Shown here: one piece after another, positions 14,432-22,156 of the stretch
Layout: every line of letters starts with the position of its first letter
Numbering within the stretch: position 1 is the stretch's first letter
Source of the DNA: Bacillota bacterium
Lineage (GTDB): Bacteria > Bacillota > Bacilli > Bacillales_A > Planococcaceae
Length of the DNA stretch: 22,156 nucleotides
NCBI GenBank assembly: GCA_023405135.1
Contig: JAEXYZ010000001.1
Span: 1 to 22,156 of the forward strand
Direction of reading: 5' to 3'
Notes under the pieces: generated by a model
Database searches by the model: none
What the model was told of the DNA's origin: nothing
The model's input: only the letters and a program-made list of their open reading frames with translations
Program-made: the position numbers and the translations under genes

Positions 14432-15847
14432 ATGACAAAGAAGTTGATTACTGGAGGAACAATTGCAACAGCAACAGATGTTTTTAAAGCAGACATATTA
14501 ATTGAAGACGGGAAAATAGTTCAAATAGGAGCGAATCTTAATGCACCTGAGGCAGAGGTGATTGATGCTACAGGTAAATATGTTTTTCCAGGAGGGATTG
14601 ACCCTCATACACATTTAGACATGCCATTTAACAATACTGTTACAGATGACGATTGGGAATCAGGCACTGTTGCTGCAGCGTTTGGCGGTACAACGACAAT
14701 TTTAGATTTTTGTTTAACAGCAGGAGAAACGAAATTATCAGATGCTGTTGAGAAATGGCATAAGAAAGCAGAAGGCAAAGCGGTAATTGACTATGGTTTC
14801 CATTTAATGATTAGTGATTTGAATGAAGAAACAGAAAAGGAATTACCGCTTCTTTTAGAAGAAGAAGGAATCACTTCTGTTAAAGTGTTCATGGCTTATG
14901 CAAAGGAATTTCAAGCAACAGACCGCACATTGTTTAAAGCGTTCAAAATTGGTAAAGAAACTGGCTCCGTTGTAATGGTGCACTGTGAGAACGGTTCAGT
15001 TATCGATGAACTAGTAGAAGAAGCGGTTGCAGCTGGTAATACAGCACCTATCTATCATGCGTTAACAAGACCACCAGAAGTAGAAGGTGAAGCAACAAAA
15101 CGTGCAATTGAACTTGCACATGTTGCAGGCGCGACATTATATGTTGTTCACGTTACATGTAAAGAAGCGGTAGACGAAATTATTAAAGCGCGTGAAAAAG
15201 GCTATAACGTTTACGGCGAAACTTGTCCTCCATATTTAACATTAGACCAAACGCTATTGGCAAAACCAGGATTTGAAGGTGCGAAATACGTATGGTCACC
15301 ACCACTAAGACCGAAATCACATCAAGAACCTCTTTGGAATGCATTAAAAGCAAAACAACTGCAAACGATTGGCTCAGATCAATGTTCATTTAATTTCAAT
15401 GGTAAAAAACAATTAGGTTTAAACGATTTTTCAAAAATTCCGAATGGCGGACCATTTATTGAGGATCGCTTTAGTGTTTTATATTCAGAAGGCGTTAATA
15501 AAGGGCGTATTTCCATTAATGATTTTGTAGATATGATTTCAACAAGCGCTGCGAAAATATTTGGCTTATTCCCACAAAAAGGAACGATTGCAATTGGTTC
15601 AGATGCGGATATTGTTATTTTTGATCCGAATGTAAAACGTACAATCTCAGCTGAAACACATCATATGAATGTCGATTACAATGCTTTCGAAGGATTAGAA
15701 GTAACAGGAGAGCCAGTAAGTGTTCTTTTACGAGGAGAATTCATTGTGAAGGACAAACAATTTGTCGGAACTTTAGGTGGGGGGAAATATATTAAACGTA
15801 AAGCTGGAAAAGGAGCACTCAGTAATTTAGAAACTGTATCAAACTAA
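14432..15847 (+). CDS. hydA: Dihydropyrimidinase / D-hydantoinase
   Basis: This 471-aa cyclic amidohydrolase opens the ring of dihydrouracil or hydantoins to give N-carbamoyl products, the substrate of the preceding gene. All ligands of the two-zinc site are visible: H59 and H61 in DPHTHLDMP, K151 in SVKVFMAY (the carboxylated Lys), H184 in MVHCENG, H240 in VVHVTCKEA and D316 in GSDQCSFNF. NGGPFIEDR and AETHHMNVDYNAFEG are hallmarks of Bacillus enzymes. ATG 14432 is preferred over ATG 14426, which lies only 1 nt after AAAGGGG. It is 34 nt after the amidohydrolase stop. Confidence 0.93.
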   Translation: MTKKLITGGTIATATDVFKADILIEDGKIVQIGANLNAPEAEVIDATGKYVFPGGIDPHTHLDMPFNNTVTDDDWESGTVAAAFGGTTTILDFCLTAGETKLSDAVEKWHKKAEGKAVIDYGFHLMISDLNEETEKELPLLLEEEGITSVKVFMAYAKEFQATDRTLFKAFKIGKETGSVVMVHCENGSVIDELVEEAVAAGNTAPIYHALTRPPEVEGEATKRAIELAHVAGATLYVVHVTCKEAVDEIIKAREKGYNVYGETCPPYLTLDQTLLAKPGFEGAKYVWSPPLRPKSHQEPLWNALKAKQLQTIGSDQCSFNFNGKKQLGLNDFSKIPNGGPFIEDRFSVLYSEGVNKGRISINDFVDMISTSAAKIFGLFPQKGTIAIGSDADIVIFDPNVKRTISAETHHMNVDYNAFEGLEVTGEPVSVLLRGEFIVKDKQFVGTLGGGKYIKRKAGKGALSNLETVSN

Positions 15848-15877
15848 GTACTTCAATTATCTCGGGGGGGATAAAAT

Positions 15878-17242
15878 ATGTCTAGCATTTCTGGAGGCCA
15901 AATTTCAACTAATTTAACGGAGAACTTTCAAGAAATATTTAAAGGAATGACGAAAAACGAGGCGATTGAAGAATCAAATCGTTGTCTTTATTGTTATGAT
16001 GCACCGTGTATTAAGGCTTGTCCAACAAGTATTCAAATACCGAAGTTTATTAAAAAAATTGCTTCAGGTAATTTAAAAGGTTCGGCGAAAACGATTTTAG
16101 AATCGAATCCAATTGGTTCCAGCTGTGCACGGGTTTGTCCAACAGAAGAGTTATGTGAAGGGGCCTGTGTGTTAAACCATGTAGCAAAACCAATTTCTAT
16201 TGGCAATTTACAGCGTTATGCAACAGATTGGGCGATAAAGCAAAAGGAGCCATTGTTTGAAGCGGGAACACAAAATGGTAAAACAGTTGCCATTATTGGT
16301 AGCGGTCCGGCAGGGTTATCAGCTGCAAGAGAATTAAGTCGTTTAGGCTATCAAGTAACAATTTTTGAAGCAGAGAAGGAGGCTGGAGGACTAGGACGAT
16401 ATGGCATCGTTTCATTTAGACTACCAAAAGAAGTGGTAGAGTGGGAAGTTAAGCAAATCGAGCAGATGGGTGTCGAAATAAAAACAAATACTAGAGTAGG
16501 CGTAGACATTTCTGCACAGCAAATTATTGACCAATTTGACCGTGTTGTTTTAGCAATTGGCATGGGGAAGGTGCCGAAATTAGGCATTGAGGGAGAACAA
16601 TTTAATGGTGTACATGACGCCATTGAATTTGTAAAATCGACAAAAGGCTCTAAGTTAACTGATTCAGTAGTCGGAAAAAAAGTAGTAGTCATTGGTGCAG
16701 GTAACACAGCGATTGATGCTGCTACAACAGCTTTACGGTTAGGTGCATCAAATGTGCAAATTTTATATCGTAGAACGAAAAATGAAATGACTGCTTACCA
16801 ATTTGAATACGATTTTGCAAAACAAGATGGTGTTGAATTTAGATGGCTAACAGCACCTGCAAAAATCATAGGAAATGAAAACGGTGAAGTAGTAGGTTTA
16901 GAATGCGTAAAGATGGAGTTAGGTGAGGCCGACTTAGATGGAAGACAAAGACCAATTCCTGTAGATGGTACGGAATTTACAATTGAAGTAGATTTAGTGA
17001 TTAAAGCAATTGGGCAATCCCGCTACACACAATTAATTGAAGCGTTTGAATTGAACCATACAAAAGGTGTCGTAGATGTAGATGAAGAAACGTTAAAAAC
17101 ATCTCAAGAAAAAATTTACGCTTGTGGTGATGTCATTTTTGGTAATGGTCAAGGAGAGGCGATGGTCGTTACAGCAGCAGAGCAAGGAAAAGAAGTAGCG
17201 AAAGCCATTCATCAATCCTTTAAACTAATTTCTGCCAGCTGA
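15878..17242 (+). CDS. preT: NAD-dependent dihydropyrimidine dehydrogenase subunit PreT
   Basis: The 454-aa protein is the FAD/NAD(H) subunit that passes electrons to PreA for uracil or thymine reduction. The N-terminal region has two cysteine clusters for Fe-S centres: C36, C39, C44, C48 and C83, C87, C93, C97. GSGPAG (141-146) binds FAD and GAGNTAID (273-280) binds the nicotinamide cofactor. The ACGDVIFG motif near the C-terminus completes the FAD site. This is the glutamate-synthase small-subunit architecture. The ribosome binding site is unusual: a pure run of seven G (15864-15870) seven nt before ATG. The stop codon lies inside a hairpin described separately. Confidence 0.93.
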   Translation: MSSISGGQISTNLTENFQEIFKGMTKNEAIEESNRCLYCYDAPCIKACPTSIQIPKFIKKIASGNLKGSAKTILESNPIGSSCARVCPTEELCEGACVLNHVAKPISIGNLQRYATDWAIKQKEPLFEAGTQNGKTVAIIGSGPAGLSAARELSRLGYQVTIFEAEKEAGGLGRYGIVSFRLPKEVVEWEVKQIEQMGVEIKTNTRVGVDISAQQIIDQFDRVVLAIGMGKVPKLGIEGEQFNGVHDAIEFVKSTKGSKLTDSVVGKKVVVIGAGNTAIDAATTALRLGASNVQILYRRTKNEMTAYQFEYDFAKQDGVEFRWLTAPAKIIGNENGEVVGLECVKMELGEADLDGRQRPIPVDGTEFTIEVDLVIKAIGQSRYTQLIEAFELNHTKGVVDVDEETLKTSQEKIYACGDVIFGNGQGEAMVVTAAEQGKEVAKAIHQSFKLISAS

Positions 17243-17276
17243 GATTAGTTTAAGCCTCTAAAATACGAGGTTTTTT
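17222..17276 (+). terminator. Hairpin pair between preT and preA, possible attenuating terminator
   Basis: Stem 1 is 11 bp with one G-U pair (17222-17232 with 17241-17251) and contains the preT stop codon in its loop and right arm. Stem 2 is a 7-bp helix, AAGCCTC (17252-17258) with GAGGTTT (17267-17273), ending in T6 (17271-17276), as in a weak intrinsic terminator. Genes continue in the same direction beyond, so it may lower rather than stop transcription or mark an RNA processing point. Confidence 0.5.
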
Positions 17277-17345
17277 ATATGAAGGAAAACTGAGTGATAA
17301 AGACTTATTTGAAATTCCATATCCATATAAGAGGAGGAACAAATG

Positions 17346-18626
17346 ATGGCAGACTTAAGTATAAATTTAGCAGGGATTAAATCACCAAATCCATTTTGGT
17401 TAGCTTCTGCCCCACCAACAAACTCAGGCTATCAGGTACAAAGGGCATTTGAAGCAGGTTGGGGTGGCGCAGTTTGGAAAACCCTAGGTGATCCGATTTT
17501 AAATGTTTCATCACGTTTTGCAGCAGTTAATTTTAACGGTCAACGAGTTGCTGGGTTTAATAATATTGAACTCATTACAGACCGTCCATTAGAAATAAAC
17601 TTAAAGGAAATCTATGAAACGAAAAAGAGATTTCCAAACCATACAATTATCGCTTCGTTGATGGTGGAGCCTCAACAAGATAAGTGGCACGAAATTGTAA
17701 AACGTGTAGAAGAGGTAGGGGTAGATGGACTTGAATTAAATTTTGGATGTCCTCATGGCATGGCTGAACGTGGAATGGGTGCTGCTTCAGGTCAAGTGCC
17801 AGAATTAGTTGAGAAACAAACATATTGGGTAAAAGAAGTGGCTAAAACCCCTGTCATTGTAAAGTTAACACCTAATATAACAGACATCACAGCAACTGCA
17901 GAAGCGGCTGTTCGAGGTGGCGCGGATGCTATTAGTATGATCAATACAATTAATAGTCTAGCAGGTGTTGACTTAGATACTTGGAACACTGTTCCCCATG
18001 TTGCTGGTAAAGGGGCACATGGAGGCTATTGTGGACCTGCTGTAAAGCCGATTGCCCTTAATATGGTAGGAGAATGTGCAAGAAGTCCCCATATTAATGT
18101 ACCGATTTCAGGGATTGGTGGAATTTCTAACTGGAAGGATGCAGCTGAATTTTTACTAATGGGAGCAACAGGTGTCCAAGTTTGTACAGCAGCAATGCAT
18201 CACGGTTTCAGTATTGTTGAAGACATGATTGAAGGATTATCTAATTATTTAGATGAAAAGGGCATTGCATCAGTAATGGATCTTGTCGGCAAATCTGTTC
18301 CGAAGTACTCAGATTGGGGAGACTTAGACTTAAATTATAAAATTGTGGCACGCATTAATAATGATGTTTGCATTAATTGCAACAAATGCCATATTTCCTG
18401 CGAAGATACTTCCCATCAATGTATTGATATGTTAGTAGATGATAACGGAAACTCTTACTTGAAAGTGCGTGAAGAGGATTGTGTAGGTTGTAATTTATGC
18501 TCAATCGTTTGCCCTGTAGACGGTGCGATTAATATGGTAGAAGTCAAACAACCTTTACCGAGCATGACATGGAATCAACGTCAAGCAACCATTCAACGGT
18601 TTATGGTTGATCGGGTAGCTAAATAA
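17346..18626 (+). CDS. preA: NAD-dependent dihydropyrimidine dehydrogenase subunit PreA
   Basis: This is the catalytic FMN/Fe-S subunit: with PreT it interconverts uracil and dihydrouracil (thymine and dihydrothymine). Residues 1-310 form a dihydroorotate-dehydrogenase-like barrel starting ADLSINLAGIKSPNPFWLA; NFGCPHGMAERGMG carries the active-site Cys (C135). The C-terminal ferredoxin domain has two [4Fe-4S] sets: C342, C345, C348, C352 and C379, C382, C385, C389, the second followed by PVDGAI. GAGGAGG lies 8 nt before ATG 17346 and 5 nt before ATG 17343, so the later Met is favoured (426 aa). The 103-nt gap after preT is the largest in the operon. Confidence 0.93.
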   Translation: MADLSINLAGIKSPNPFWLASAPPTNSGYQVQRAFEAGWGGAVWKTLGDPILNVSSRFAAVNFNGQRVAGFNNIELITDRPLEINLKEIYETKKRFPNHTIIASLMVEPQQDKWHEIVKRVEEVGVDGLELNFGCPHGMAERGMGAASGQVPELVEKQTYWVKEVAKTPVIVKLTPNITDITATAEAAVRGGADAISMINTINSLAGVDLDTWNTVPHVAGKGAHGGYCGPAVKPIALNMVGECARSPHINVPISGIGGISNWKDAAEFLLMGATGVQVCTAAMHHGFSIVEDMIEGLSNYLDEKGIASVMDLVGKSVPKYSDWGDLDLNYKIVARINNDVCINCNKCHISCEDTSHQCIDMLVDDNGNSYLKVREEDCVGCNLCSIVCPVDGAINMVEVKQPLPSMTWNQRQATIQRFMVDRVAK

Positions 18627-18654
18627 AACTGAATAGTTAGAGGGAGGAAATTGT

Positions 18655-20160
18655 ATGTCAAAAAAGAGTGATTACCTAAAATCTCCTGACTTGCTTCCTA
18701 TTCCACATAGTAAGCGGTCGATTGGTCAATTTGGTTTTGCTGTTATTTGGATTGGGATGGCAATTGTATTAGCTGCATTTTCAATTGGAGGCGCAGGAAT
18801 TATTAGTTTGCCACTACCAATGGTAATCTTGGCCACATTAATTGGTTCTGTAGCAATTGGGATATTAATGACCATCATAGGAGATATAGGTGTTGAACAT
18901 GGTCTTTCCTTCCCTGTTTATATGCGTGCACCATTTGGTACAATCGGAACACATATTCCCTCCATTGTTCGTGGAGTCACAGCATCTTGTTGGTTTGGTA
19001 TTAATACGTATTTCGGTTCTACAGCAATTAATGGTATTTTAAATTTGCTATTTGGATTTGATAATTGGTTTGTATGTTTTCTATTCTTCGCGGCTGTTCA
19101 ATTATTAAACGTATCATTAGGGATTAAATCAATTGAACGTTTTGCAGATTTAGCAGCACCAATTATCATTTTTATTTCGATATGGATGTATATCACTTTA
19201 GAGGGTAAAGCGGCATCACAAGGTAGTAATGTCTGGAATTGGGTAGAGTCACCTGCAACTGGAATGGCTGCATTTACAGCATTTATGGTAGTCATCATGG
19301 CCAATATGGGATTTTGGGCAACATTAGCAGCGGATATGCCCTCTCTATCAAGATTTTTTAAAGCACCAAAAAATGAGAAAAATTGGTTTAAACGTAATAA
19401 AACACAATTTATTGGATCAATTATTGTCATGCCGATTACAAATACTTTTATGATTATTATTGGGGCGGTTTGTTACATTGCAGTATCTACTGCTGACCCA
19501 ATTGTTGCTTTACAAGAGGCGGCAAATGGATTTATTTTAGTTGTATTATTGCTAATGATTGTATTAGCTCAATGGTCTACAAATACTTCTGCAAACGTTA
19601 TTCCAGCTGCAACGATTTTTTCTAATGTTGGCGGACCAAAAGTACCGTTTTGGGTAGGAGTTGTTATTGCTGGAATTATCGGTACTTTAGCCCAGCCTTG
19701 GAGCTTATTCGATATTTTAAATACAGCTCTTCTTGTTATTGGAGGAATCTTGACTTCTATTGTAGGTGTTCTTTTTGCTGACTACTATTTATTACGTAAA
19801 CGTCGAGTAAATGTAAAAGACCTATATGAAATGAAAGGTCAATACCGTTATGCAAATGGTATTAACTGGGCAGGAATGATTGCTTGGATTGTAGGGGGAA
19901 TAGCAGCCAACCTATTGCAATCATATTCTTCAATTGTAGGCTTTGTAGTCGGAACAATTTTATACTATGTTTTAGCGAAGTATTGGTGGTTTGTTAAGTA
20001 TCCTCAAGCAGAAATTATTAATCCTGATGATTCGAAGTATTTAGGAATTACGGTTGGACGTGAATGGGATATTGACGCTGAAGAAGAACCGCTTCCAGAT
20101 ACTTCAGTAGTAAATCAACCAGTAGGGGATCAACTCCTTACAACAAAAACAACAGAGTGA
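18655..20160 (+). CDS. NCS1 family nucleobase permease (uracil/allantoin/hydantoin type)
   Basis: The 501-aa polytopic protein has about 12 hydrophobic segments, typical of the nucleobase:cation symporter-1 family. Family features include SIGQFGFAVIWIGMAI in helix 1, GVEHGLSFPVYMRAPFG before helix 3, SCWFGINTYFGS in helix 3, and WATLAADMPSLSRFFK in the middle. The tail from about residue 465 is polar and acidic. Placed after preA in the same operon, it most likely imports the pathway substrate (uracil, thymine or a related ring compound). The ATG has GGGAGGAAA upstream. The stop codon overlaps the ribosome binding region of the next small gene. Confidence 0.9.
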   Translation: MSKKSDYLKSPDLLPIPHSKRSIGQFGFAVIWIGMAIVLAAFSIGGAGIISLPLPMVILATLIGSVAIGILMTIIGDIGVEHGLSFPVYMRAPFGTIGTHIPSIVRGVTASCWFGINTYFGSTAINGILNLLFGFDNWFVCFLFFAAVQLLNVSLGIKSIERFADLAAPIIIFISIWMYITLEGKAASQGSNVWNWVESPATGMAAFTAFMVVIMANMGFWATLAADMPSLSRFFKAPKNEKNWFKRNKTQFIGSIIVMPITNTFMIIIGAVCYIAVSTADPIVALQEAANGFILVVLLLMIVLAQWSTNTSANVIPAATIFSNVGGPKVPFWVGVVIAGIIGTLAQPWSLFDILNTALLVIGGILTSIVGVLFADYYLLRKRRVNVKDLYEMKGQYRYANGINWAGMIAWIVGGIAANLLQSYSSIVGFVVGTILYYVLAKYWWFVKYPQAEIINPDDSKYLGITVGREWDIDAEEEPLPDTSVVNQPVGDQLLTTKTTE

Positions 20161-20172
20161 GGTGGTGTTCTC

Positions 20173-20373
20173 ATGTCTGAGTACACTATGTTTTTAGAAG
20201 AGAAAAATAAAATTGATTATTTTTTTGATCAAGGTTATAAAATGCAAAGCTTGTATGAAAATTTAAGCGGAACATTTATTGAGTTTTCTTTAAATGAAGA
20301 AAACGTTCAATTACAATTAGTTACTCCGGAAGGTCGAAAATATATTGCAACAAAGTTAATGTCTTTTATATAA
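20173..20373 (+). CDS. 66-aa protein of unknown function, last gene of the pyrimidine operon
   Basis: ATG 20173 follows GAGGTGG, which directly abuts the permease stop codon, so translation is probably coupled. The product is small, soluble and acidic, begins SEYTMFLEEKNKIDYFFDQG, and ends in a beta-like stretch (QLQLVTPEGRKYIATKLMSF). It has no Cys, no metal motif and no membrane segment. I do not recognise a family. Its position just before the operon terminator suggests an accessory or regulatory role in pyrimidine breakdown, but nothing in the sequence shows which. Confidence 0.7.
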   Translation: MSEYTMFLEEKNKIDYFFDQGYKMQSLYENLSGTFIEFSLNEENVQLQLVTPEGRKYIATKLMSFI

Positions 20374-20382
20374 AAGAATGAG

Positions 20383-20422
20383 GTCTGACTTAGAGGATTA
20401 AAACTTTAAGTCAGACTTTTTT
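20383..20422 (+). terminator. Operon terminator
   Basis: A perfect 10-bp stem, GTCTGACTTA (20383-20392) with TAAGTCAGAC (20407-20416), is followed by T6. It ends the catabolic operon and separates it from the convergent thioredoxin-like gene. Confidence 0.88.
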
Positions 20423-20468
20423 ATTGTAATTAGTGCTAGTCACCTATATCTATAAGATACTTTTGATT

Positions 20469-20783
20469 TTATTTTAAGCCATCAATAAAAGACTCAACTT
20501 CAGCTTGAGTTTTACGGTCTTTGCTAACAAACCGTCCAACTTCTTCCCCATTTTTATAAGCGATAAAGCTTGGAATTCCAAAAACATCTAATTGTATACA
20601 TAAATCAATAAACTTGTCTCGATCAACTTTAACAAAGCGATAATCTGAATATTTTTCTTCAATTGTTGGCATAACAGGATCGATAAAACGACAATCTCCA
20701 CACCAATTTGCCGAAAACATAAAGATAGTTTGACCATCTGATTTCAATTGTTCGAATTGTTCAACTGACTGTAAATTTTCCAT
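20469..20783 (-). CDS. ytpP: Thioredoxin-like protein (YtpP type)
   Basis: The 104-aa thioredoxin fold has active site WCGDC (C28, C31) in MFSANWCGDCRFIDP and the cis-Pro loop FGIPSF (P71). VDRDKFIDLC and VSKDRKTQ closely resemble what I recall of B. subtilis YtpP, a cytoplasmic thioredoxin-like protein. It lacks a signal peptide. It would act in thiol-disulfide exchange with unknown partners. GGAGG lies at normal distance before ATG 20783. It is transcribed alone and convergent with the pyrimidine operon. Confidence 0.88.
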   Translation of the reverse strand: MENLQSVEQFEQLKSDGQTIFMFSANWCGDCRFIDPVMPTIEEKYSDYRFVKVDRDKFIDLCIQLDVFGIPSFIAYKNGEEVGRFVSKDRKTQAEVESFIDGLK

Positions 20784-20991
20784 TATAAAACCTCCATTAG
20801 TTAGCTTTTAATCCTATCATAGCATAGAATCTAACAATTTCCTATAAGAAAACTAAGAAATAAAAATTTTGAAAGAAAAAAATTCTATAAATAATATCTC
20901 ACTAAAGGTGCAAATTATTTAACATAGCAATGATTTACTTATGGATTAAAAATTTTCGGATATTCTAATTGGGAGGAAAGGAGGTTTCTTT

Positions 20992-22005
20992 TTGATCCGG
21001 CATTTTATTTCAATATTTGTACTTGCAATGTTGTGGAATTTAATCTTTTATGATTCAGTATGTGCGAATGAAAAAAAGGCGCCTTCTCAAGAAGAACTAT
21101 TGGAGCAGCGTATGGCTATGTATGTTAAATTCCAAAACGAAGTTATCCCATGGTATTATTTAGGTGCGATAGATCAATATGAACGTAACATACAAGCGGT
21201 TCGAACTGATATACCTAAACGTGACAGCACGATTGCCATACAGTTTTCTAAAGAATTCTGGGCTGGGGCAATAAACCCATTGAAAGATGATACATCTCCT
21301 TTTACGATCAAATATTTTGGTGGCTTAGGGCAAGATGGAAATGGTGATGGGGTTGCCAATCGGGATGATGAAGAGGATATTATGATAACGTTAGTTAATT
21401 ATTTAAGTAAATATGGCCCGAATGAAGAGGATTTTAAAATTGCTTTATGGGAATATTATCAAAGTGAAAAAGTAGTAAATCAAATCATTAGCATTGCAAA
21501 ATTATATAAACATTTTAATACAAATAATTTAGATACGCATGTTTTCCCGGTTCCGGTGCGAGGTTATAATTATAGTTATCGCGGAACATGGGGTGCCAAT
21601 AGAGGCTGGGGCGGAAGAAGAATTCATGAAGGAACAGATATATTTGCGGGCTATAGTACACCGGTTGTATCGACATCTTATGGGGTGATAGAGGTAATGG
21701 GGTGGAATGAATTTGGTGGCTGGCGAGTAGGTATTCGGGACAATCATAATACGTATCATTATTATGCACATTTAGCTTACTTTAATAAAAACTTAAAAGT
21801 AGGTGACATTATTAAACCGGGTACACTTCTAGGAGGTGTCGGCAGTTCAGGGTACGGTAAGGAAGGGACATCTGGAAAATTCCCGCCACATCTTCACTAT
21901 GGTATGTATAAATTTAACGGTCGTACAGAATGGGCATTTGATCCATATCCATCCCTTGTACAATGGGAAAATTATTCAAAAAGACTTGAAAGAAGTAAAC
22001 GTTAA
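20992..22005 (+). CDS. lytH: LytH-like M23 peptidase (L-Ala-D-Glu endopeptidase, sporulation)
   Basis: TTG 20992 is chosen because AAAGGAGG (20978-20985) lies 6 nt upstream. Residues 1-25 are a signal peptide ending near SVCA-NE. Residues 113-130 hold a DGNGDG motif followed by acidic residues, which looks like a calcium loop. The C-terminal M23 domain has H212 and D216 in RRIHEGTDIF, H260 in YHYYAHL, and H300/H302 in PPHLHYG, the zinc and catalytic residues. SSGYGKEGTSGKFPPHLHYG and WAFDPYPSL match B. subtilis LytH, which trims stem peptides to single L-Ala in spore cortex peptidoglycan. The length (337 aa) fits the family. The gene reads into the right terminal repeat, whose hairpin would end transcription. 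Confidence 0.9.
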   Translation: MIRHFISIFVLAMLWNLIFYDSVCANEKKAPSQEELLEQRMAMYVKFQNEVIPWYYLGAIDQYERNIQAVRTDIPKRDSTIAIQFSKEFWAGAINPLKDDTSPFTIKYFGGLGQDGNGDGVANRDDEEDIMITLVNYLSKYGPNEEDFKIALWEYYQSEKVVNQIISIAKLYKHFNTNNLDTHVFPVPVRGYNYSYRGTWGANRGWGGRRIHEGTDIFAGYSTPVVSTSYGVIEVMGWNEFGGWRVGIRDNHNTYHYYAHLAYFNKNLKVGDIIKPGTLLGGVGSSGYGKEGTSGKFPPHLHYGMYKFNGRTEWAFDPYPSLVQWENYSKRLERSKR

Positions 22006-22030
22006 TTATGAAAAAATGTTCCCCTTTATA

Positions 22031-22156
22031 GAGGGCACTGAAAAAGTCCTCATAGGGATTTCATAGCGGGTAGATGAACGATTTGTCGTTCATCTACCCG
22101 TTTTTTTGGAATCCGTTGATTTCCGTTCCAGGCGGACGCTTTCCGCGGGCGAGGCC
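22031..22156. repeat. Right copy of the 126-bp repeat
   Basis: This is the exact reverse complement of 1-126. The inner border starts GAGGGCACTGAAAAAGTCC at 22031, 25 bp after the lytH stop codon, and the repeat runs to the window edge. Confidence 0.85.
22067..22107 (+). terminator. Hairpin terminator inside the right repeat
   Basis: The same perfect 15-bp stem and 4-nt loop as on the left (22067-22100) is followed by T7 (22101-22107) on the plus strand. It lies about 60 nt downstream of lytH, for which I see no other terminator. Confidence 0.8.

Noticed and set aside
20937..20967. SigK promoter for lytH
   Set aside because: GATATTCTA resembles the -10, but the nearest AC lies 20 nt upstream instead of 16-17, so the match is too poor to list.
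1..22156. A 22-kb composite transposon or phage island
   Set aside because: No transposase, integrase or cargo-type genes linked to the ends are visible, and the interior holds ordinary chromosomal genes. Contig breakage at a repeat explains the symmetry more simply.

Overview
The window looks like a low-GC, endospore-forming Firmicute of the Bacillaceae/Planococcaceae type (Lysinibacillus, Solibacillus or Bacillus-like). The reasons are strong AGGAGG-type ribosome binding sites, many TTG/GTG starts, T-rich intrinsic terminators, a sporulation peptidoglycan peptidase of the LytH type, a YtpP-like thioredoxin and a UPF0316 (YebE-like) membrane protein. The genus is inferred from gene content, not proven.

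Both window edges carry the same 126-bp sequence in opposite orientation (1-126 and 22031-22156). Each copy holds a perfect 15-bp hairpin with a T7 tail that can terminate the gene reading out of the window on that side. The repeat looks like the end of a dispersed insertion sequence at which the assembly stopped, so the window is most likely a whole contig between two repeat copies.

Positions 0.1-11.7 kb are accessory and partly decayed. They contain an unknown protein, a Gly/Pro-rich putative spore-coat protein behind a SigK-like promoter, two tandem DinB-like genes (the first frameshifted), an exactly 21-bp-phased repeat array, a frameshifted membrane-anchored gene, the UPF0316 protein, two small membrane proteins, a DUF1643-like protein and a nitroreductase. 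These are followed by a three-gene unit (zinc-finger/DUF2087 regulator, GIY-YIG-like protein, frameshifted MATE transporter), a Cys-rich HExxH lipoprotein, a small membrane ORF cut by an IS3-family remnant, and a VOC (glyoxalase-like) pseudogene.

Positions 11.8-20.4 kb form an intact reductive pyrimidine catabolism locus. A PucR-family regulator is divergent from an M20 N-carbamoyl amidohydrolase, a dihydropyrimidinase/hydantoinase, PreT, PreA, an NCS1 permease and a 66-aa protein of unknown function, ending at a strong terminator. In the proposed pathway, the permease imports uracil or a related base and PreTA reduces it to the dihydro form. The dihydropyrimidinase opens the ring, and the M20 enzyme releases beta-alanine, ammonia and CO2. 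No beta-alanine aminotransferase is present here. Three inverted repeats in the divergent promoter region are candidate operators, and a hairpin pair lies between preT and preA.

The right end holds a YtpP-like thioredoxin (minus strand) and LytH (plus strand). Gaps between genes are all shorter than about 300 bp; apart from the sites listed, I see nothing in them (for example 852-1018, 4705-4843, 5492-5654 and 10633-10816).
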